Assembly: GCF_021504595.1 (NCBI RefSeq)
Contig: NZ_JACSGT010000001.1
Location: forward strand, 2,232,001 to 2,296,000
DNA: 64,000 nt
Source: Chryseobacterium indicum
GTDB taxonomy: Bacteria > Bacteroidota > Bacteroidia > Flavobacteriales > Weeksellaceae
Direction of reading: 5' to 3'
Below, piece after piece: positions 1 to 8,521 of the stretch (position 1 is the stretch's first letter; every line of letters starts with the position of its first letter). The notes under the pieces were generated by a model. That model did not search any database and was not told the DNA's origin. It was given only the letters and a program-made list of their open reading frames with translations. The position numbers were made by a program, and so were the translations under genes.

Positions 1-784
1 TATAATATTCTTCGACCAGATTTTTATCTGCCAAAGCCTTAAAGTGCGAACTTCCGAAATATCCGTCTTCAAAAAGTTCTGATTTTTTGATGGGCAAATC
101 AGGATTTTCGGTCTGCTTTTCTAAAATATGGAGGAAAAGATCTTTCTGCTTTTGCGCTCTTTTTAAGGATAAAAGTATTTCTGTAAGGTTTTGACGCTGT
201 AAAATCTCATCGTTGATTTTTACGTAGGCAACTTCTTTCGCTCTATATTTTTCGGCAATTTTCTCGTCGATTTCAATGTACTGCAAATCGATTAACGAAT
301 TGACGGTTTTAATGATATCTTTTTTAGGAATAAAAGCTTCAATATCAGTCAGATTAATCAACTGCCGTACTTCCAAAGCCTGAATGAGATACATTTCGTT
401 GACATCGAGGTTTTCAAAATCAACTTTTACATTGGGTTTTAGCTTTAAATATGTTTCACTTTCGAGTTTCAGGGACGAAGGAAATGCAAAACGGTAAATT
501 TCTCCCAAACCGCATAAGTAATAGTCGGAAAGCCAGTTCCAGAATTTAATCTGCTCCTGCGGAACAATCGGCTGATCGTCGAGAAGACTGATGACTTCTT
601 TTGCTACAAATGTTTCCGGCGCATTGTTGTGAAGTTCAAAAACAATTCCCGTATAGATTTTTTTGCCGCCAAAAGGAACCAAAACCCTCATTCCTGTCAG
701 AATTCCGGTTTGCAGTTCTTCGGGAACTTTATAAGTGAAAGATCCTTTTAGGTTTAACGGCAAAATAATCTGGGCGTAATTCAA
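1..784 (-). CDS. priA: Replication restart helicase PriA, N-terminal part (runs off the window)
   Basis: These are the first 261 residues of PriA (primosomal protein N'), the cytoplasmic helicase that recognises stalled forks and D-loops and reloads the replicative helicase. The visible part is the DNA-binding N-terminal region: it opens with YAQIILPLNLKGSFTYKVP, then GMRVLVPFGGKK and a FWNWLSDYYLCGLGEI stretch, all typical of PriA. The ATPase domain and zinc-binding cysteines lie beyond base 1. The start is a TTG at 784; an in-frame TAA at 794-796 leaves no ATG option upstream, and the homology begins right at the TTG. The identification is by recognised family motifs, not by search. Confidence 0.9.
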   Translation of the reverse strand, partial: MNYAQIILPLNLKGSFTYKVPEELQTGILTGMRVLVPFGGKKIYTGIVFELHNNAPETFVAKEVISLLDDQPIVPQEQIKFWNWLSDYYLCGLGEIYRFAFPSSLKLESETYLKLKPNVKVDFENLDVNEMYLIQALEVRQLINLTDIEAFIPKKDIIKTVNSLIDLQYIEIDEKIAEKYRAKEVAYVKINDEILQRQNLTEILLSLKRAQKQKDLFLHILEKQTENPDLPIKKSELFEDGYFGSSHFKALADKNLVEEYY

Positions 785-859
785 GGGAAAAATTTAAAGT
801 GTAAAATTAATTTTTTCTTTTGTGAACTGCAATTTTTTGATGGTGTGTTTTTATGGAAT

Positions 860-965
860 ACTTTTAAGCGCAATGGATGCTAAGATTTTCTTTAAATGAT
901 TATGTATATTTTTTTCGTTCGCAAAGGCGTTTCACTCAGCAAGTGAAATGATACGTTTAAAGCTT
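860..965. repeat. Dispersed intergenic repeat (GCTAAGATT ... GCAAAGGCGTTTCACTCAGC)
   Basis: This is one of several intergenic copies of a loosely conserved sequence. A 5' part reads like gcaatggatgctaagatttt and, about 40 bp later, a 3' part reads like cgcaaaggcgtttcactcag. The same pair recurs at about 2836-2915 and 9200-9275, with a degenerate copy near 12715-12790. No open reading frame is shared between copies, so this is a non-coding repeat family of unknown function. Confidence 0.6.
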
Positions 966-1160
966 ATTATCAAAAGGAATTTTTTCTTCTTTGGGAGCAG
1001 AATCTGTGTAGAAATAAGAATAAATCTATCCATCAATCCGTAGCTATAATTCTCAATGAATTTTCTAAGATAGCGTTCCTACGGAACGCTGAATATCTTC
1101 CGAATATGATGTCTACACAGATAAAACTCTATTGATTTTTCTGCTATTTTACTTAAATAA

Positions 1161-1418
1161 TCCTGAGTTCGGGATAAGAAATAAATTTAGATAATTGATT
1201 TACAGCATTATATTAATTTATCGCAAAGAAAAACAAAAGATTTTTTTACTTATTGAAAGTTGGTAAGCTAAACAAAGGCACTTCGTTTATTTAAAAAAGA
1301 CAAAAATGGTATTACTTTGATAAGTTTTACGCCTTTGTATATCTTAAAAGCTGAATTCCTGATAATTGAATCTCTTTGTTTAACCGTTGCGTTTAAGAAG
1401 ACTTATCCCGAACTCAGG
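1161..1418. mobile_element. MITE-like element, 258 bp, 17 bp perfect inverted ends
   Basis: The ends are perfect 17 bp inverted repeats: cctgagttcgggataag at 1162-1178 and its reverse complement at 1402-1418. Directly outside are identical 8 bp direct repeats, TTAAATAA, at 1153-1160 and 1419-1426, as expected for a target-site duplication. The interior is AT-rich and has no credible reading frame, so any movement would need a transposase supplied from elsewhere. No transposase with matching ends is in this window. The structure is seen directly; calling it a non-autonomous transposon is inference. Confidence 0.7.
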
Positions 1419-1535
1419 TTAAATAAACATCATTTTTTTTGTTTTGAAAGATTCTAAACCATACAAAATTTTTAAAATCTATCTGTTCAATTGGAGATTA
1501 TTTCGTCGCGCTGCTCGTCGCCATGAGTTTTTATT

Positions 1536-1653
1536 TAGCCCGGATTGCAACGACATCCTTTTGGGTTGCGGGCGGAGCATAAACCGGAGGTTTACGAACG
1601 TAGTTCAGGAGCCCGTAACCCAAAAGATACAGTGAAAAGCCGGAAAAAGCTCC
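1536..1653 (+). repeat. REP-like palindromic intergenic element, copy 1
   Basis: A 15 bp stem, TTTTGGGTTGCGGGC at 1559-1573 paired with GCCCGTAACCCAAAA at 1611-1625 (one G-T pair), is framed by conserved flanks: TAGCCCGGATTGC on the left and GAAAAGCCGGAAAAAGCTCC on the right. The same flanks with quite different stems occur at 22314-22419 (same orientation) and 25995-26067 (opposite orientation). Two short reading frames across this element read the palindrome in both directions and look non-coding. The rest of the 785-1821 gap holds only the two repeats listed before this one, a short TTTGAGAG simple repeat near 1670-1690 and a decayed copy of the GGCTAAAGCC repeat near 1738-1775. Confidence 0.7.
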
Positions 1654-1821
1654 AAAAAAATGTTGAAGGGTTTGAGAGTTTGAGAGTTTAAGAAAGTTAA
1701 GCTTTAGTTCAATGTAAAGATTTCTAATCAAAATTGATTTTAACCGAAATTCAGCATATGTTTTGGCTAAATTGATACTTATCTTTTTGTATAGTTTTTA
1801 CACTAAAAACAATAGTTTCCG

Positions 1822-2736
1822 CTATCCACTAAAAAAGTAATCAATAATGTAAAACCAGACTGCGGAAGTAAAAAAAGCCGCAATAATACTGAAGCCGATC
1901 GTTAAATTGGTAAGTTTTGTATTTAATCTATACTGTTCTGCAATAATGCTTGAGGTAACGACTGTAGGCATTGCCGATTCGAAGATGGTAATTCTGGCGA
2001 TATTTCCTTTTATTCCTAGTAAAAGTGCTAATCCAAGCGTTATTGCCGGAGCCAGAATAAGTTTGTAAAACATGGAAACCGACATTTGGGGAATCAGTTT
2101 TTTCCAGCCATTGAATTTCAGTTGTAATCCGACTGAAAATAAAGCCAACGGACTAACTGTAGCTGCCAGTTTATCGAAAAAAGGTTCTGCAGGAGTGAAA
2201 TCAACGAATTGAGACAGAACCAAAGCAGCGACACAGCCAATTAAAGGCGGAAAGGTAATGAGTCTTTTCAGAATAAATGCAGCGCTGATCTTTCCGGATT
2301 TGCTTCCGCCTTTTAAAGCCGCAATAATTCCTAATGTTGAAAGTGCAAAAAACATGGTCTGATCACAGATAATGGCAATACTCAGTAAACTTTCTCCGTA
2401 AAAAGCAGAAATGAGGGGAAAACCGATAAACGAAGTATTGCTGTAGCCGCTTACAAGTTCCAGAGTGCTTCGGGAACGCCGTGAATAGCCTTTGCTTTTG
2501 CTGTAAAACATCATAAAGAAAAAGCAGAAAACCGCTGTAAGAAAAGTCGCCACCACCGGAAACAGCATTTCTGCCGACCAGTGAACTTTCGGTAAATATT
2601 TGAATGAAACCGCCGGAAGTGCAAGATAGAGAATCCAGGTGTTGATTCCCTTATGCGCATCGGGATGGATTGATTTTGTTGCTTTGAAAACCATTCCCGC
2701 GATAATACACACTGCAATCAGAACAAAATTTACCAT
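1822..2736 (-). CDS. AEC-family (auxin efflux carrier-like) permease
   Basis: A 304-residue inner-membrane protein of the auxin efflux carrier family (Mem_trans). It is hydrophobic throughout, with about ten predicted transmembrane segments arranged as two five-helix halves. Typical features are the opening helix MVNFVLIAVCIIAGMVFK, the NTWILYLALPA segment, and the GYSNTSFIGFPLISAFYG half-repeat. Bacterial members export organic acids such as malate or other small metabolites by secondary transport; nothing here fixes the substrate. It stands alone, with no co-directional partner closer than about 170 bp. Family call is firm, substrate unknown. Confidence 0.85.
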   Translation of the reverse strand: MVNFVLIAVCIIAGMVFKATKSIHPDAHKGINTWILYLALPAVSFKYLPKVHWSAEMLFPVVATFLTAVFCFFFMMFYSKSKGYSRRSRSTLELVSGYSNTSFIGFPLISAFYGESLLSIAIICDQTMFFALSTLGIIAALKGGSKSGKISAAFILKRLITFPPLIGCVAALVLSQFVDFTPAEPFFDKLAATVSPLALFSVGLQLKFNGWKKLIPQMSVSMFYKLILAPAITLGLALLLGIKGNIARITIFESAMPTVVTSSIIAEQYRLNTKLTNLTIGFSIIAAFFTSAVWFYIIDYFFSG

Positions 2737-2835
2737 AGTTTTGAATTATTGTACAAATTTACGGCTGATAATGATTAATAATCGTTTCGAAATAATTTTT
2801 TATTATCCGTTATTGATCATAATGCTTAATTTTCA

Positions 2836-2915
2836 CGCAAAGATCGCTAAGATTCTTTTATATACCAACTGTTTTTAAGTTTGCAAAGGCGTTTCACTCA
2901 GCAAAGAACTCAAAG
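2836..2915. repeat. Dispersed intergenic repeat, second copy
   Basis: The copy reads acgcaaagatcgctaagatt at 2836-2855, then tttgcaaaggcgtttcactc from about 2880. It matches the copies at 860-965 and 9200-9275. Its right edge touches the 3' end of the gene at 2910. Confidence 0.6.
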
Positions 2916-3533
2916 GTTTTTCAGTGATGACAAATTACGGACAATCATAATTTTTTTTGAAATAAAAGGTAAAAATTTCAAAAATAAAAAGATGGGTATA
3001 ATAATAACCATTGTAGGCAAACTCAGAAGTTTTAAAATGAAATTTTGTTCTATTATTTTTTGTTTTTTATCCGACAGTTTCCAGATTGATGGATAAAAAC
3101 TGCCTAAATTTTCAAATTTAGCTTTTGGGGTGAAGAAAAATCTATTTGGATTTTTTGTTTCGTCATATTTCCTTTCATATACTACAAATTTCTTATCGTA
3201 ATTATCATGAGAATAAATAGTAAAACTTCTGGTAATATTAGATTTTACAATAATATTGTCCATTTTATCAATGCCTATCCTGAAAGATTTTCCATAATTA
3301 TTGACTTTTATAGATTGTATAAAGTTGCCTTCACGATCAAACTTTTGAATTACAGAATAAAAACTATCTCCAATGTATACGTTTTCATGACTATCCACCA
3401 CAAAACCATTAAAATCACTAAATGGCAATTCTATATTAATCTTAAAGTTTGTGCTTGTGAAAAATATTCCGGAAAGTAAAACACTAAAGAATATTAAAAA
3501 CAACCAATCAGAAAACTTTTTTATCAATTTCAT
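2910..3533 (-). CDS. Membrane-anchored hypothetical protein with one NHL-like blade
   Basis: I do not recognise this 207-residue protein as a named family. It has a hydrophobic segment near residues 11-29, then one stretch resembling an NHL beta-propeller blade (NVYIGDSFYSVIQKFDR, about residues 50-70), a Lys/Asn-rich middle, and a second hydrophobic segment near residues 168-190. A single blade cannot form a propeller, so it may be a decayed or reduced sensor-type protein. It starts 4 bp after the stop of the beta-mannosidase gene, so the two are probably co-transcribed. Its 3' end runs into a dispersed repeat, and the C terminus may have been remodelled by it. Confidence 0.65.
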   Translation of the reverse strand: MKLIKKFSDWLFLIFFSVLLSGIFFTSTNFKINIELPFSDFNGFVVDSHENVYIGDSFYSVIQKFDREGNFIQSIKVNNYGKSFRIGIDKMDNIIVKSNITRSFTIYSHDNYDKKFVVYERKYDETKNPNRFFFTPKAKFENLGSFYPSIWKLSDKKQKIIEQNFILKLLSLPTMVIIIPIFLFLKFLPFISKKIMIVRNLSSLKNL

Positions 3534-3537
3534 AAAA

Positions 3538-6018
3538 TCAATTTATCGTATCAAACAAGCTCATTACCTCTATTTTCTCCAATGGTTTTGAAAGGATAAT
3601 TCTTTTGGATGTTTTTGGAAGAAGATCGAAAAAATTATCGCTGAAATGGGTATCTCCCATCAGATAAACGTCTTTTGCCAAAACATCTGTTGAAATTTCA
3701 AATTCAGTGGCAGATATTTTCCTGATTTTGAGGTTGGGTTTTGTTAATTTTAAATCTTTTGGCTTTGCAAAGAAATAGTTGCTTTCGGCAATTATTTTTT
3801 CACCTCTTACTCTTAAAATTACATTTAAAAACAGTTCATTTTTATCAGCCTCACCGACTAGTTCATTGATAGATGAAGAATCAAACTTTACAGCTCCTTC
3901 CCAATTCTGTTTCGGAGTTGAAACTGCAGCAAGAATATTCTCACCTTTAAAATTATTAACTTCAAACTCTAAGCTTACGTCTTTAATTGTATCAGATCCG
4001 TCATTAATTCCGTAAAAAGTTAGTATTCCCTCCTTTTCTTCCACTAAAATCACCTGATTTTCAAAGCTCCTTTTCACCTGATAATGCAATGCTTTCCAGT
4101 TTCCTGAATAATCTATGGAAGACCATGAAACGACAGGCCAACAATCGTTGAGTTGCCAGTATAAAGTTCCCATATTATAAGGTTTTGCTCTGCGGTGTGC
4201 TTCAATGGCAATCTGCATTCCGCGAGCCTGAAGCAATTGCGAAACATAATTGTATTTCACAAAATCTGTCGGAACTTTATAATCACGCTTCATGTAATTT
4301 TCAATAATTTCCCAGCCTCTGGAATGTTTTTCATGAGCTTTGATGGTAGCATTTTGTAAACTTAAATCAGGATTTCCTGAAAACATGGATTTTGTGGTTT
4401 CCAACGTCGGCATTCCCTGAAAACCGTATTCCGAAGCAAAACGCGGAACTTTTTCATTGTAAATTTCAAATGGCTGTTCTCCCCACCAAACGCCCCAATA
4501 ATGGGAATCGCCTTCCGTAAGGCTTTCTTTATGTCCCCATCCGATTGACGGTGAGCTTTCCCAATAGATTTGCTTATCACTTGTTGCATATTTTTTAGCA
4601 GCGTTCGGAATTACTTCATGAAAAATTTTCTTGTAATCCTTCCAAACCTGTAAAGAATCTTCTTTTGAATATTTAAATTGTTTCTGATACCCCCAATTGA
4701 CAATCGCTTCATCAATTTCGTTATTTCCACACCACAACGCCAATGACGGATGATTCTGAAGTCTTTCAATCTGATCTTTCACTTCCAATTCTACATTTTT
4801 CTGAAAGTTTTCATCGGACGGATAAAAGCTTCCTGCAAACATAAAATCCTGCCACACCAGAATTCCATTTTCGTCGCAGGATTTGTAGAATTCATCATCT
4901 TCGTAAATTCCGCCTCCCCAAACGCGGATCATATTCATATTTGCATCTTTACAGGCTTTAATCAACTGCTGATATTTTTCTTTCGTCATTCTCGGAGAAA
5001 AGCTGTCGCCCGGAATCCAATTGGTTCCTTTCGCATACATTGGTTTTCCGCTCACCTTGAAATAAAACGATTTTCCTTTTGCATCTTTTTCCTGAATTAA
5101 TTCCACTGTTCTCAGTCCGATTTTTTCAGATTTTTCAGCAATTATTTTTGAATCTTTTTGTAAAGAAACTTTGATATCGTATAAGTTCGGATCGCCCCAA
5201 CCGTTGGGCTGCCATAATTTCGGATTTTGAATCTGATAAGGAATTGAAATTAAATTGAATCCTGGTTTTAAAGAAATATTTTGAGATTTTCCGTTAATTG
5301 AAAAACTATATTTTCCTTCTTGTTTAGTGAAAATTTCAGCATGAATATTTAAATCCGCTTTTTGCTTTGTTAAAATTTTTTGTTCAATTTTTATATGATC
5401 AAGTCTTGCAGTATTCCAGAAATTCAACTTAACGTCTTTCCAGATTCCTGCCGTTACTAATCTCGGTCCCCAATCCCAACCGAACTGATATTGCGCTTTT
5501 CTGACAAAACTTCTCGGAGATTCCGGCGTGGTGAAAGGAACTTTTTGGGCTAATTCTTTTCCGACATTAACCGCAGATCTGAATTTTACCTGTAAAATAT
5601 TTTCACCGTTCTTTAAACTTTGTCTAACCGGAATTGTCCATTTTCTGAACATATTATCTGTCGATTGAATCAATTTTCCATTTAAATAAATTTCAGAAAA
5701 CGTATCCAATCCATTAAAAATCAATTCAATATTTTGATTTTCTAAATCCTTTGAGGAAATATTAAATGATGTCTGATAATCCCAGTCTTCATTTTCTATC
5801 CATTGTACTTTTTTTTCATTTTCATCCTTATACGGATCGGGAATGATCTTGTTATTCATCAAATCCAAGTGAACAGTTCCCGGAACAGAAGCAGTCAACC
5901 AATTATTCTCTTTAGCGTTTTTAAATTTCCATATTTCAGAGGATAAATTACGCTCTGAAGTTTGTGCATTGGTAAAGATTTGTATGAAAAGGAAAGTAAA
6001 AAGTATGGATTTTTTCAT
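3538..6018 (-). CDS. Beta-mannosidase, glycoside hydrolase family 2 (secreted)
   Basis: An 826-residue exo-beta-mannosidase, predicted to release terminal beta-1,4-linked mannose, such as the core mannose of N-glycans. Residues 1-18 form a signal peptide (MKKSILFTFLFIQIFTNA). A GH2 sugar-binding jelly-roll (EDWDYQTSFNI, FNGLDTFSEIYLNG) follows, then Ig-like and TIM-barrel domains. The acid/base is expected to be Glu434 in WCGNNE and the nucleophile Glu530 in ASEYGFQG. WDWGPRL and GTLYWQLNDCWP are typical of the mannosidase branch of GH2. Length fits the family. The nearby glycosylasparaginase fits a role in glycoprotein glycan breakdown. Confidence 0.92.
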   Translation of the reverse strand: MKKSILFTFLFIQIFTNAQTSERNLSSEIWKFKNAKENNWLTASVPGTVHLDLMNNKIIPDPYKDENEKKVQWIENEDWDYQTSFNISSKDLENQNIELIFNGLDTFSEIYLNGKLIQSTDNMFRKWTIPVRQSLKNGENILQVKFRSAVNVGKELAQKVPFTTPESPRSFVRKAQYQFGWDWGPRLVTAGIWKDVKLNFWNTARLDHIKIEQKILTKQKADLNIHAEIFTKQEGKYSFSINGKSQNISLKPGFNLISIPYQIQNPKLWQPNGWGDPNLYDIKVSLQKDSKIIAEKSEKIGLRTVELIQEKDAKGKSFYFKVSGKPMYAKGTNWIPGDSFSPRMTKEKYQQLIKACKDANMNMIRVWGGGIYEDDEFYKSCDENGILVWQDFMFAGSFYPSDENFQKNVELEVKDQIERLQNHPSLALWCGNNEIDEAIVNWGYQKQFKYSKEDSLQVWKDYKKIFHEVIPNAAKKYATSDKQIYWESSPSIGWGHKESLTEGDSHYWGVWWGEQPFEIYNEKVPRFASEYGFQGMPTLETTKSMFSGNPDLSLQNATIKAHEKHSRGWEIIENYMKRDYKVPTDFVKYNYVSQLLQARGMQIAIEAHRRAKPYNMGTLYWQLNDCWPVVSWSSIDYSGNWKALHYQVKRSFENQVILVEEKEGILTFYGINDGSDTIKDVSLEFEVNNFKGENILAAVSTPKQNWEGAVKFDSSSINELVGEADKNELFLNVILRVRGEKIIAESNYFFAKPKDLKLTKPNLKIRKISATEFEISTDVLAKDVYLMGDTHFSDNFFDLLPKTSKRIILSKPLEKIEVMSLFDTIN

Positions 6019-6040
6019 TAAGAGATTGATTATTAGTAAA

Positions 6041-6135
6041 ATTCAAACGCTTTGTCATTCTGACGAAGGAAGAATCTCAACATTTATATTTAGATTATTC
6101 ACTCCACTCCGTTTCATTCAGAATGACAAACTCGA
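6041..6135. repeat. Dispersed repeat with inverted ends (TTTGTCATTCTGA / TCAGAATGACAAA)
   Basis: Perfect 13 bp inverted arms at 6051-6063 and 6118-6130 enclose a GAAGAATCTC core. Related sequences (GAGATTCTTC followed within 20-45 bp by TCAGAATGACAA) occur at 20964-20992, 44946-44973 and 47386-47440. This is a dispersed intergenic family. Here it lies between cutC and the mannosidase gene, where it could act as a weak terminator. Confidence 0.55.
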
Positions 6136-6164
6136 CGTATATTTTTAGTTAAAATTTCATATTA

Positions 6165-6827
6165 CTACTTATTCTTCAAAGCAATAATCTCTTCAGCATT
6201 CGCAAAAGCTCCGCCGTCCGTGATTGCGGAAGAATGAAAATATCCTGCTTCTGTAAACTCCCTGATTTCTTCGATATTGGATGACCGAAGTCCGCCACCG
6301 ACAAGAATTTCTATTCTGCCATTGGATAACGCTACTAATTTTCTAAGATTTTCCTTTCCTTCCGAAACATTGGGTTTCTGTCCGGAAGTCAGGATGGTTG
6401 TAAAGCCGCATTCAATGACTTTTTCCAATGATTTTTCTAAATCTTTCGCCCGGTCGAAGGCACGGTGAAACGTACATGGAAGAGGTTTTGCCAGTTCGAC
6501 CAAAGTTTTATTCTGTTCAATATTCACCTCATCATTTTCATCCAGAATTCCGAATACGAAACCGTCTACTTTTAGAGATTTTAACTGAACCAGATCTGAT
6601 TTCATCTGTTCAAATTCATCATCACTGTACGTGAAATCTCCGCCACGAGGACGAACCATCACAAAGATCGGAATATTGATTTTTTCTCTAAGTTGTTTTA
6701 TGGTTTCAAAATCAGGTGTGGTTCCTCCTTCGCTTAATCCGTCGCATAATTCTATTCGGTCTGCACCATTTTCAAAAGCAATTAATGCAGATTCAGGATT
6801 GAAGCACGCTATTTCTATTTTTGACAT
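6165..6827 (-). CDS. cutC: CutC family protein
   Basis: A 220-residue TIM-barrel protein of the CutC family. Recognisable motifs are MSKIEIACFNPESALIAF at the start, GADRIELCDGLSEGGTTP (about 20-37), VMVRPRGGDFTYS, and CTFHRAFDRAKDLEKSLE followed by LTSGQKP. CutC was named for copper tolerance in E. coli, but a direct copper role has been disputed. Here it lies between the glycosylasparaginase and beta-mannosidase genes, all on the same strand, which suggests to me a role in glycan or amino-sugar metabolism. That role is inference only. Spacing (106 bp upstream, 146 bp downstream) includes repeats, so co-transcription is possible but not shown. Confidence 0.9.
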   Translation of the reverse strand: MSKIEIACFNPESALIAFENGADRIELCDGLSEGGTTPDFETIKQLREKINIPIFVMVRPRGGDFTYSDDEFEQMKSDLVQLKSLKVDGFVFGILDENDEVNIEQNKTLVELAKPLPCTFHRAFDRAKDLEKSLEKVIECGFTTILTSGQKPNVSEGKENLRKLVALSNGRIEILVGGGLRSSNIEEIREFTEAGYFHSSAITDGGAFANAEEIIALKNK

Positions 6828-6835
6828 CTTTTTTA

Positions 6836-6912
6836 ATTTAAGTTTTGGCTAAAGCCAATGGATTTTTTATTTTGAAAAACGGGCTAAAGCCCGTTCCTAT
6901 TGATATCTACTA
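6836..6912. repeat. GGCTAAAGCC intergenic repeat
   Basis: The sequence has AAGTTTTGGCTAAAGCC, then about 25 bp later a perfect palindrome-like GGGCTAAAGCCC followed by gttcctattgatat. The same two-part motif appears three times in the tandem repeat at 10881-11540 and in decayed form near 1740-1775. It is non-coding. Confidence 0.65.
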
Positions 6913-6934
6913 ACTGTTTGATTACGAAAATTAT

Positions 6935-7930
6935 TTATTTTAATGCAAAACCTGGTTTCTCCAGACGGTTTCCTTTCTTGTCGTACACCGCAAAATTAAA
7001 CCCATCCTGAATGCAGTAAGAGCCATATTCCCCTTTTTTATTAAGGGCAATAAAACCCACCTGAATATCCTTCAGGTTTTTATTTCTTCTTTGAGTAATT
7101 TTTACAATTCGTTCAACCGCTTCTTTACAGGCCTGTTGCGGCGTTCTTCCCTGTCTCATCAATTCTACCACCAAATGCGTTCCTACGGTTCGGATCACTT
7201 CTTCACCATGACCGGTTGCAGTTGCTGCACCCACCTCATTATCAACAAACAAACCTGCACCGATAATCGGAGAGTCTCCTACTCTTCCGTGCATTTTGAA
7301 AGCCATTCCGCTCGTTGTACAGGCTCCGGAAAGATTTCCGTTCGCATCCAGAGCGATCATTCCGATTGTATCGTGATTTTCAATGTTTACAATCGGCTGA
7401 TATTTGCTGTCTTTCAGCCATTCTTTCCATTCTTTTTCGGATTCGGGAGTGAGAATATTTTCTTTTTTGAATCCCTGCGAAACGGCAAACTGCAAAGCTC
7501 CATCTCCAACCAGCATTACGTGAGGTGTTTTTTCCATTACTGCCCTTGCTACGGAAATCGGATTTTTAATATTTTCAAGACAGGCAACAGAACCGATATT
7601 GTAATTTTCGTCCATAATACAGGCATCCAAAGTAACTCTTCCGTCTCTGTCGGGACGACCGCCATAACCTACACTTCTCTCTTCCGGATCATTTTCCACA
7701 AGGCGGACTCCTTTTTCCACTGCATCCAAAGCTCTTCCTCCTTTTCCGAGAATCGTCCAGGCTTCTTCATTGGCTTTTAAACCGAAATTCCATGTGGAAA
7801 GAACGATCGGCTTATTAATGACTGTATTGTTGTTTTCAGGCTGATTTTTAGCTAACAGATCCAACGGATTTACCGCTAAAGCCAGTGAAGCGACGGCAGA
7901 TTTTTTCAGAAACTTTCTTCTACTTTGCAT
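6935..7930 (-). CDS. N4-(beta-N-acetylglucosaminyl)-L-asparaginase (glycosylasparaginase), Tat-exported
   Basis: A 331-residue Ntn hydrolase that cleaves the GlcNAc-Asn bond of glycoproteins after the protein has been degraded. It is closely similar to the structurally studied Elizabethkingia (Flavobacterium) meningosepticum enzyme. It is autoproteolysed before the nucleophile Thr188, seen in ENHDTIGMIALDA. Substrate-loop residues RVGDSPIIGAGLF and ATGHGEE are present. I start at the ATG at 7930 and not at an upstream ATG at 8011, because MQSRRKFLKKSAVASLALA is a twin-arginine export signal and the 27 residues before it have no family match. It is followed by cutC and the mannosidase. Confidence 0.94.
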   Translation of the reverse strand: MQSRRKFLKKSAVASLALAVNPLDLLAKNQPENNNTVINKPIVLSTWNFGLKANEEAWTILGKGGRALDAVEKGVRLVENDPEERSVGYGGRPDRDGRVTLDACIMDENYNIGSVACLENIKNPISVARAVMEKTPHVMLVGDGALQFAVSQGFKKENILTPESEKEWKEWLKDSKYQPIVNIENHDTIGMIALDANGNLSGACTTSGMAFKMHGRVGDSPIIGAGLFVDNEVGAATATGHGEEVIRTVGTHLVVELMRQGRTPQQACKEAVERIVKITQRRNKNLKDIQVGFIALNKKGEYGSYCIQDGFNFAVYDKKGNRLEKPGFALK

Positions 7931-7988
7931 ACTCAGATTTATTTGGCTCCAAATTAAGGATTTTTCGCATGAAGATGAAATAAAATAA

Positions 7989-8020
7989 GCGGTAGATTTT
8001 CTACCGCCCAAATGATTTTA
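7989..8020 (-). terminator. Hairpin terminator after the YeeE/YedE pair
   Basis: GCGGTAGA (7989-7996) pairs with TCTACCGC (8000-8007). On the minus strand the stem is followed by a T-rich stretch (TTATTTTATTT). It lies 20 bp after the stop of the second YeeE/YedE gene and before the asparaginase start. Confidence 0.6.
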
Positions 8021-8027
8021 TTGAAAA

Positions 8028-8510
8028 CTAATGAGGTAATTTTTCCCTGAAATATCCATACACCCAAGTTCCGAAAATGGCACTTAGCAAAGTGATGATT
8101 ACGGCAAAAGCTCCGGTTCCGATCTGTGCGAAAAGCGGTCCGGGACAGGCTCCTGTAATTGCCCAGCCAAATCCGAAGATCAGTCCGCCGTAAATTTGCC
8201 CTTTATTAAATTTCTTTGGAGCAATGGAAATTTTTTCGCCATAAATGGTTTTGATATTAAATTTTTTAATAATCAATACGGAGATCATTCCCGTTAAAAT
8301 AGCACTTCCGATAACGCCGTACATATGGAAAGACTGTAATCTGAACATTTCCTGAATTCTGAACCAGCTTATAATTTCTGCCTTTACAAAGATGATCCCG
8401 AATAATATTCCAACGATCATGTATTTTAAATTGTGGTACCATCTATGATGAAGCTGACTTTCGTTGGTACAAATACTGTCCTGATGTCTTCTATCTTTTT
8501 CCTGTTTCAT
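8028..8510 (-). CDS. YeeE/YedE-type transporter, C-terminal half (DUF6691-like)
   Basis: A 160-residue inner-membrane protein, the second half of a split YeeE/YedE (sulfur transport) protein. After a charged N terminus it has about four membrane helices and the conserved Cys motif GWAITGACPGPLFAQIGTG near the end. The family imports thiosulfate or related sulfur species; split pairs occur in sulfide-detoxification operons. The start is the ATG at 8510 (MKQEKDRRH): the frame stays open upstream, but that part overlaps the preceding gene and has no family match. It starts 11 bp after the stop of the first-half gene, so the two form an operon. Confidence 0.88.
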   Translation of the reverse strand: MKQEKDRRHQDSICTNESQLHHRWYHNLKYMIVGILFGIIFVKAEIISWFRIQEMFRLQSFHMYGVIGSAILTGMISVLIIKKFNIKTIYGEKISIAPKKFNKGQIYGGLIFGFGWAITGACPGPLFAQIGTGAFAVIITLLSAIFGTWVYGYFREKLPH

Positions 8511-8521
8511 TTTTTTTTTAT

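Noticed and set aside
1444..1731. Two short open frames of 63 and 66 codons on opposite strands
   Set aside because: They read the two arms of the REP-like palindrome in both directions and have no match to known proteins.
7091..7780. A 229-residue open frame on the plus strand opposite the glycosylasparaginase gene
   Set aside because: The minus-strand gene has clear catalytic motifs; the plus-strand frame is Cys/Phe-rich with no family likeness, as expected for an antisense shadow.
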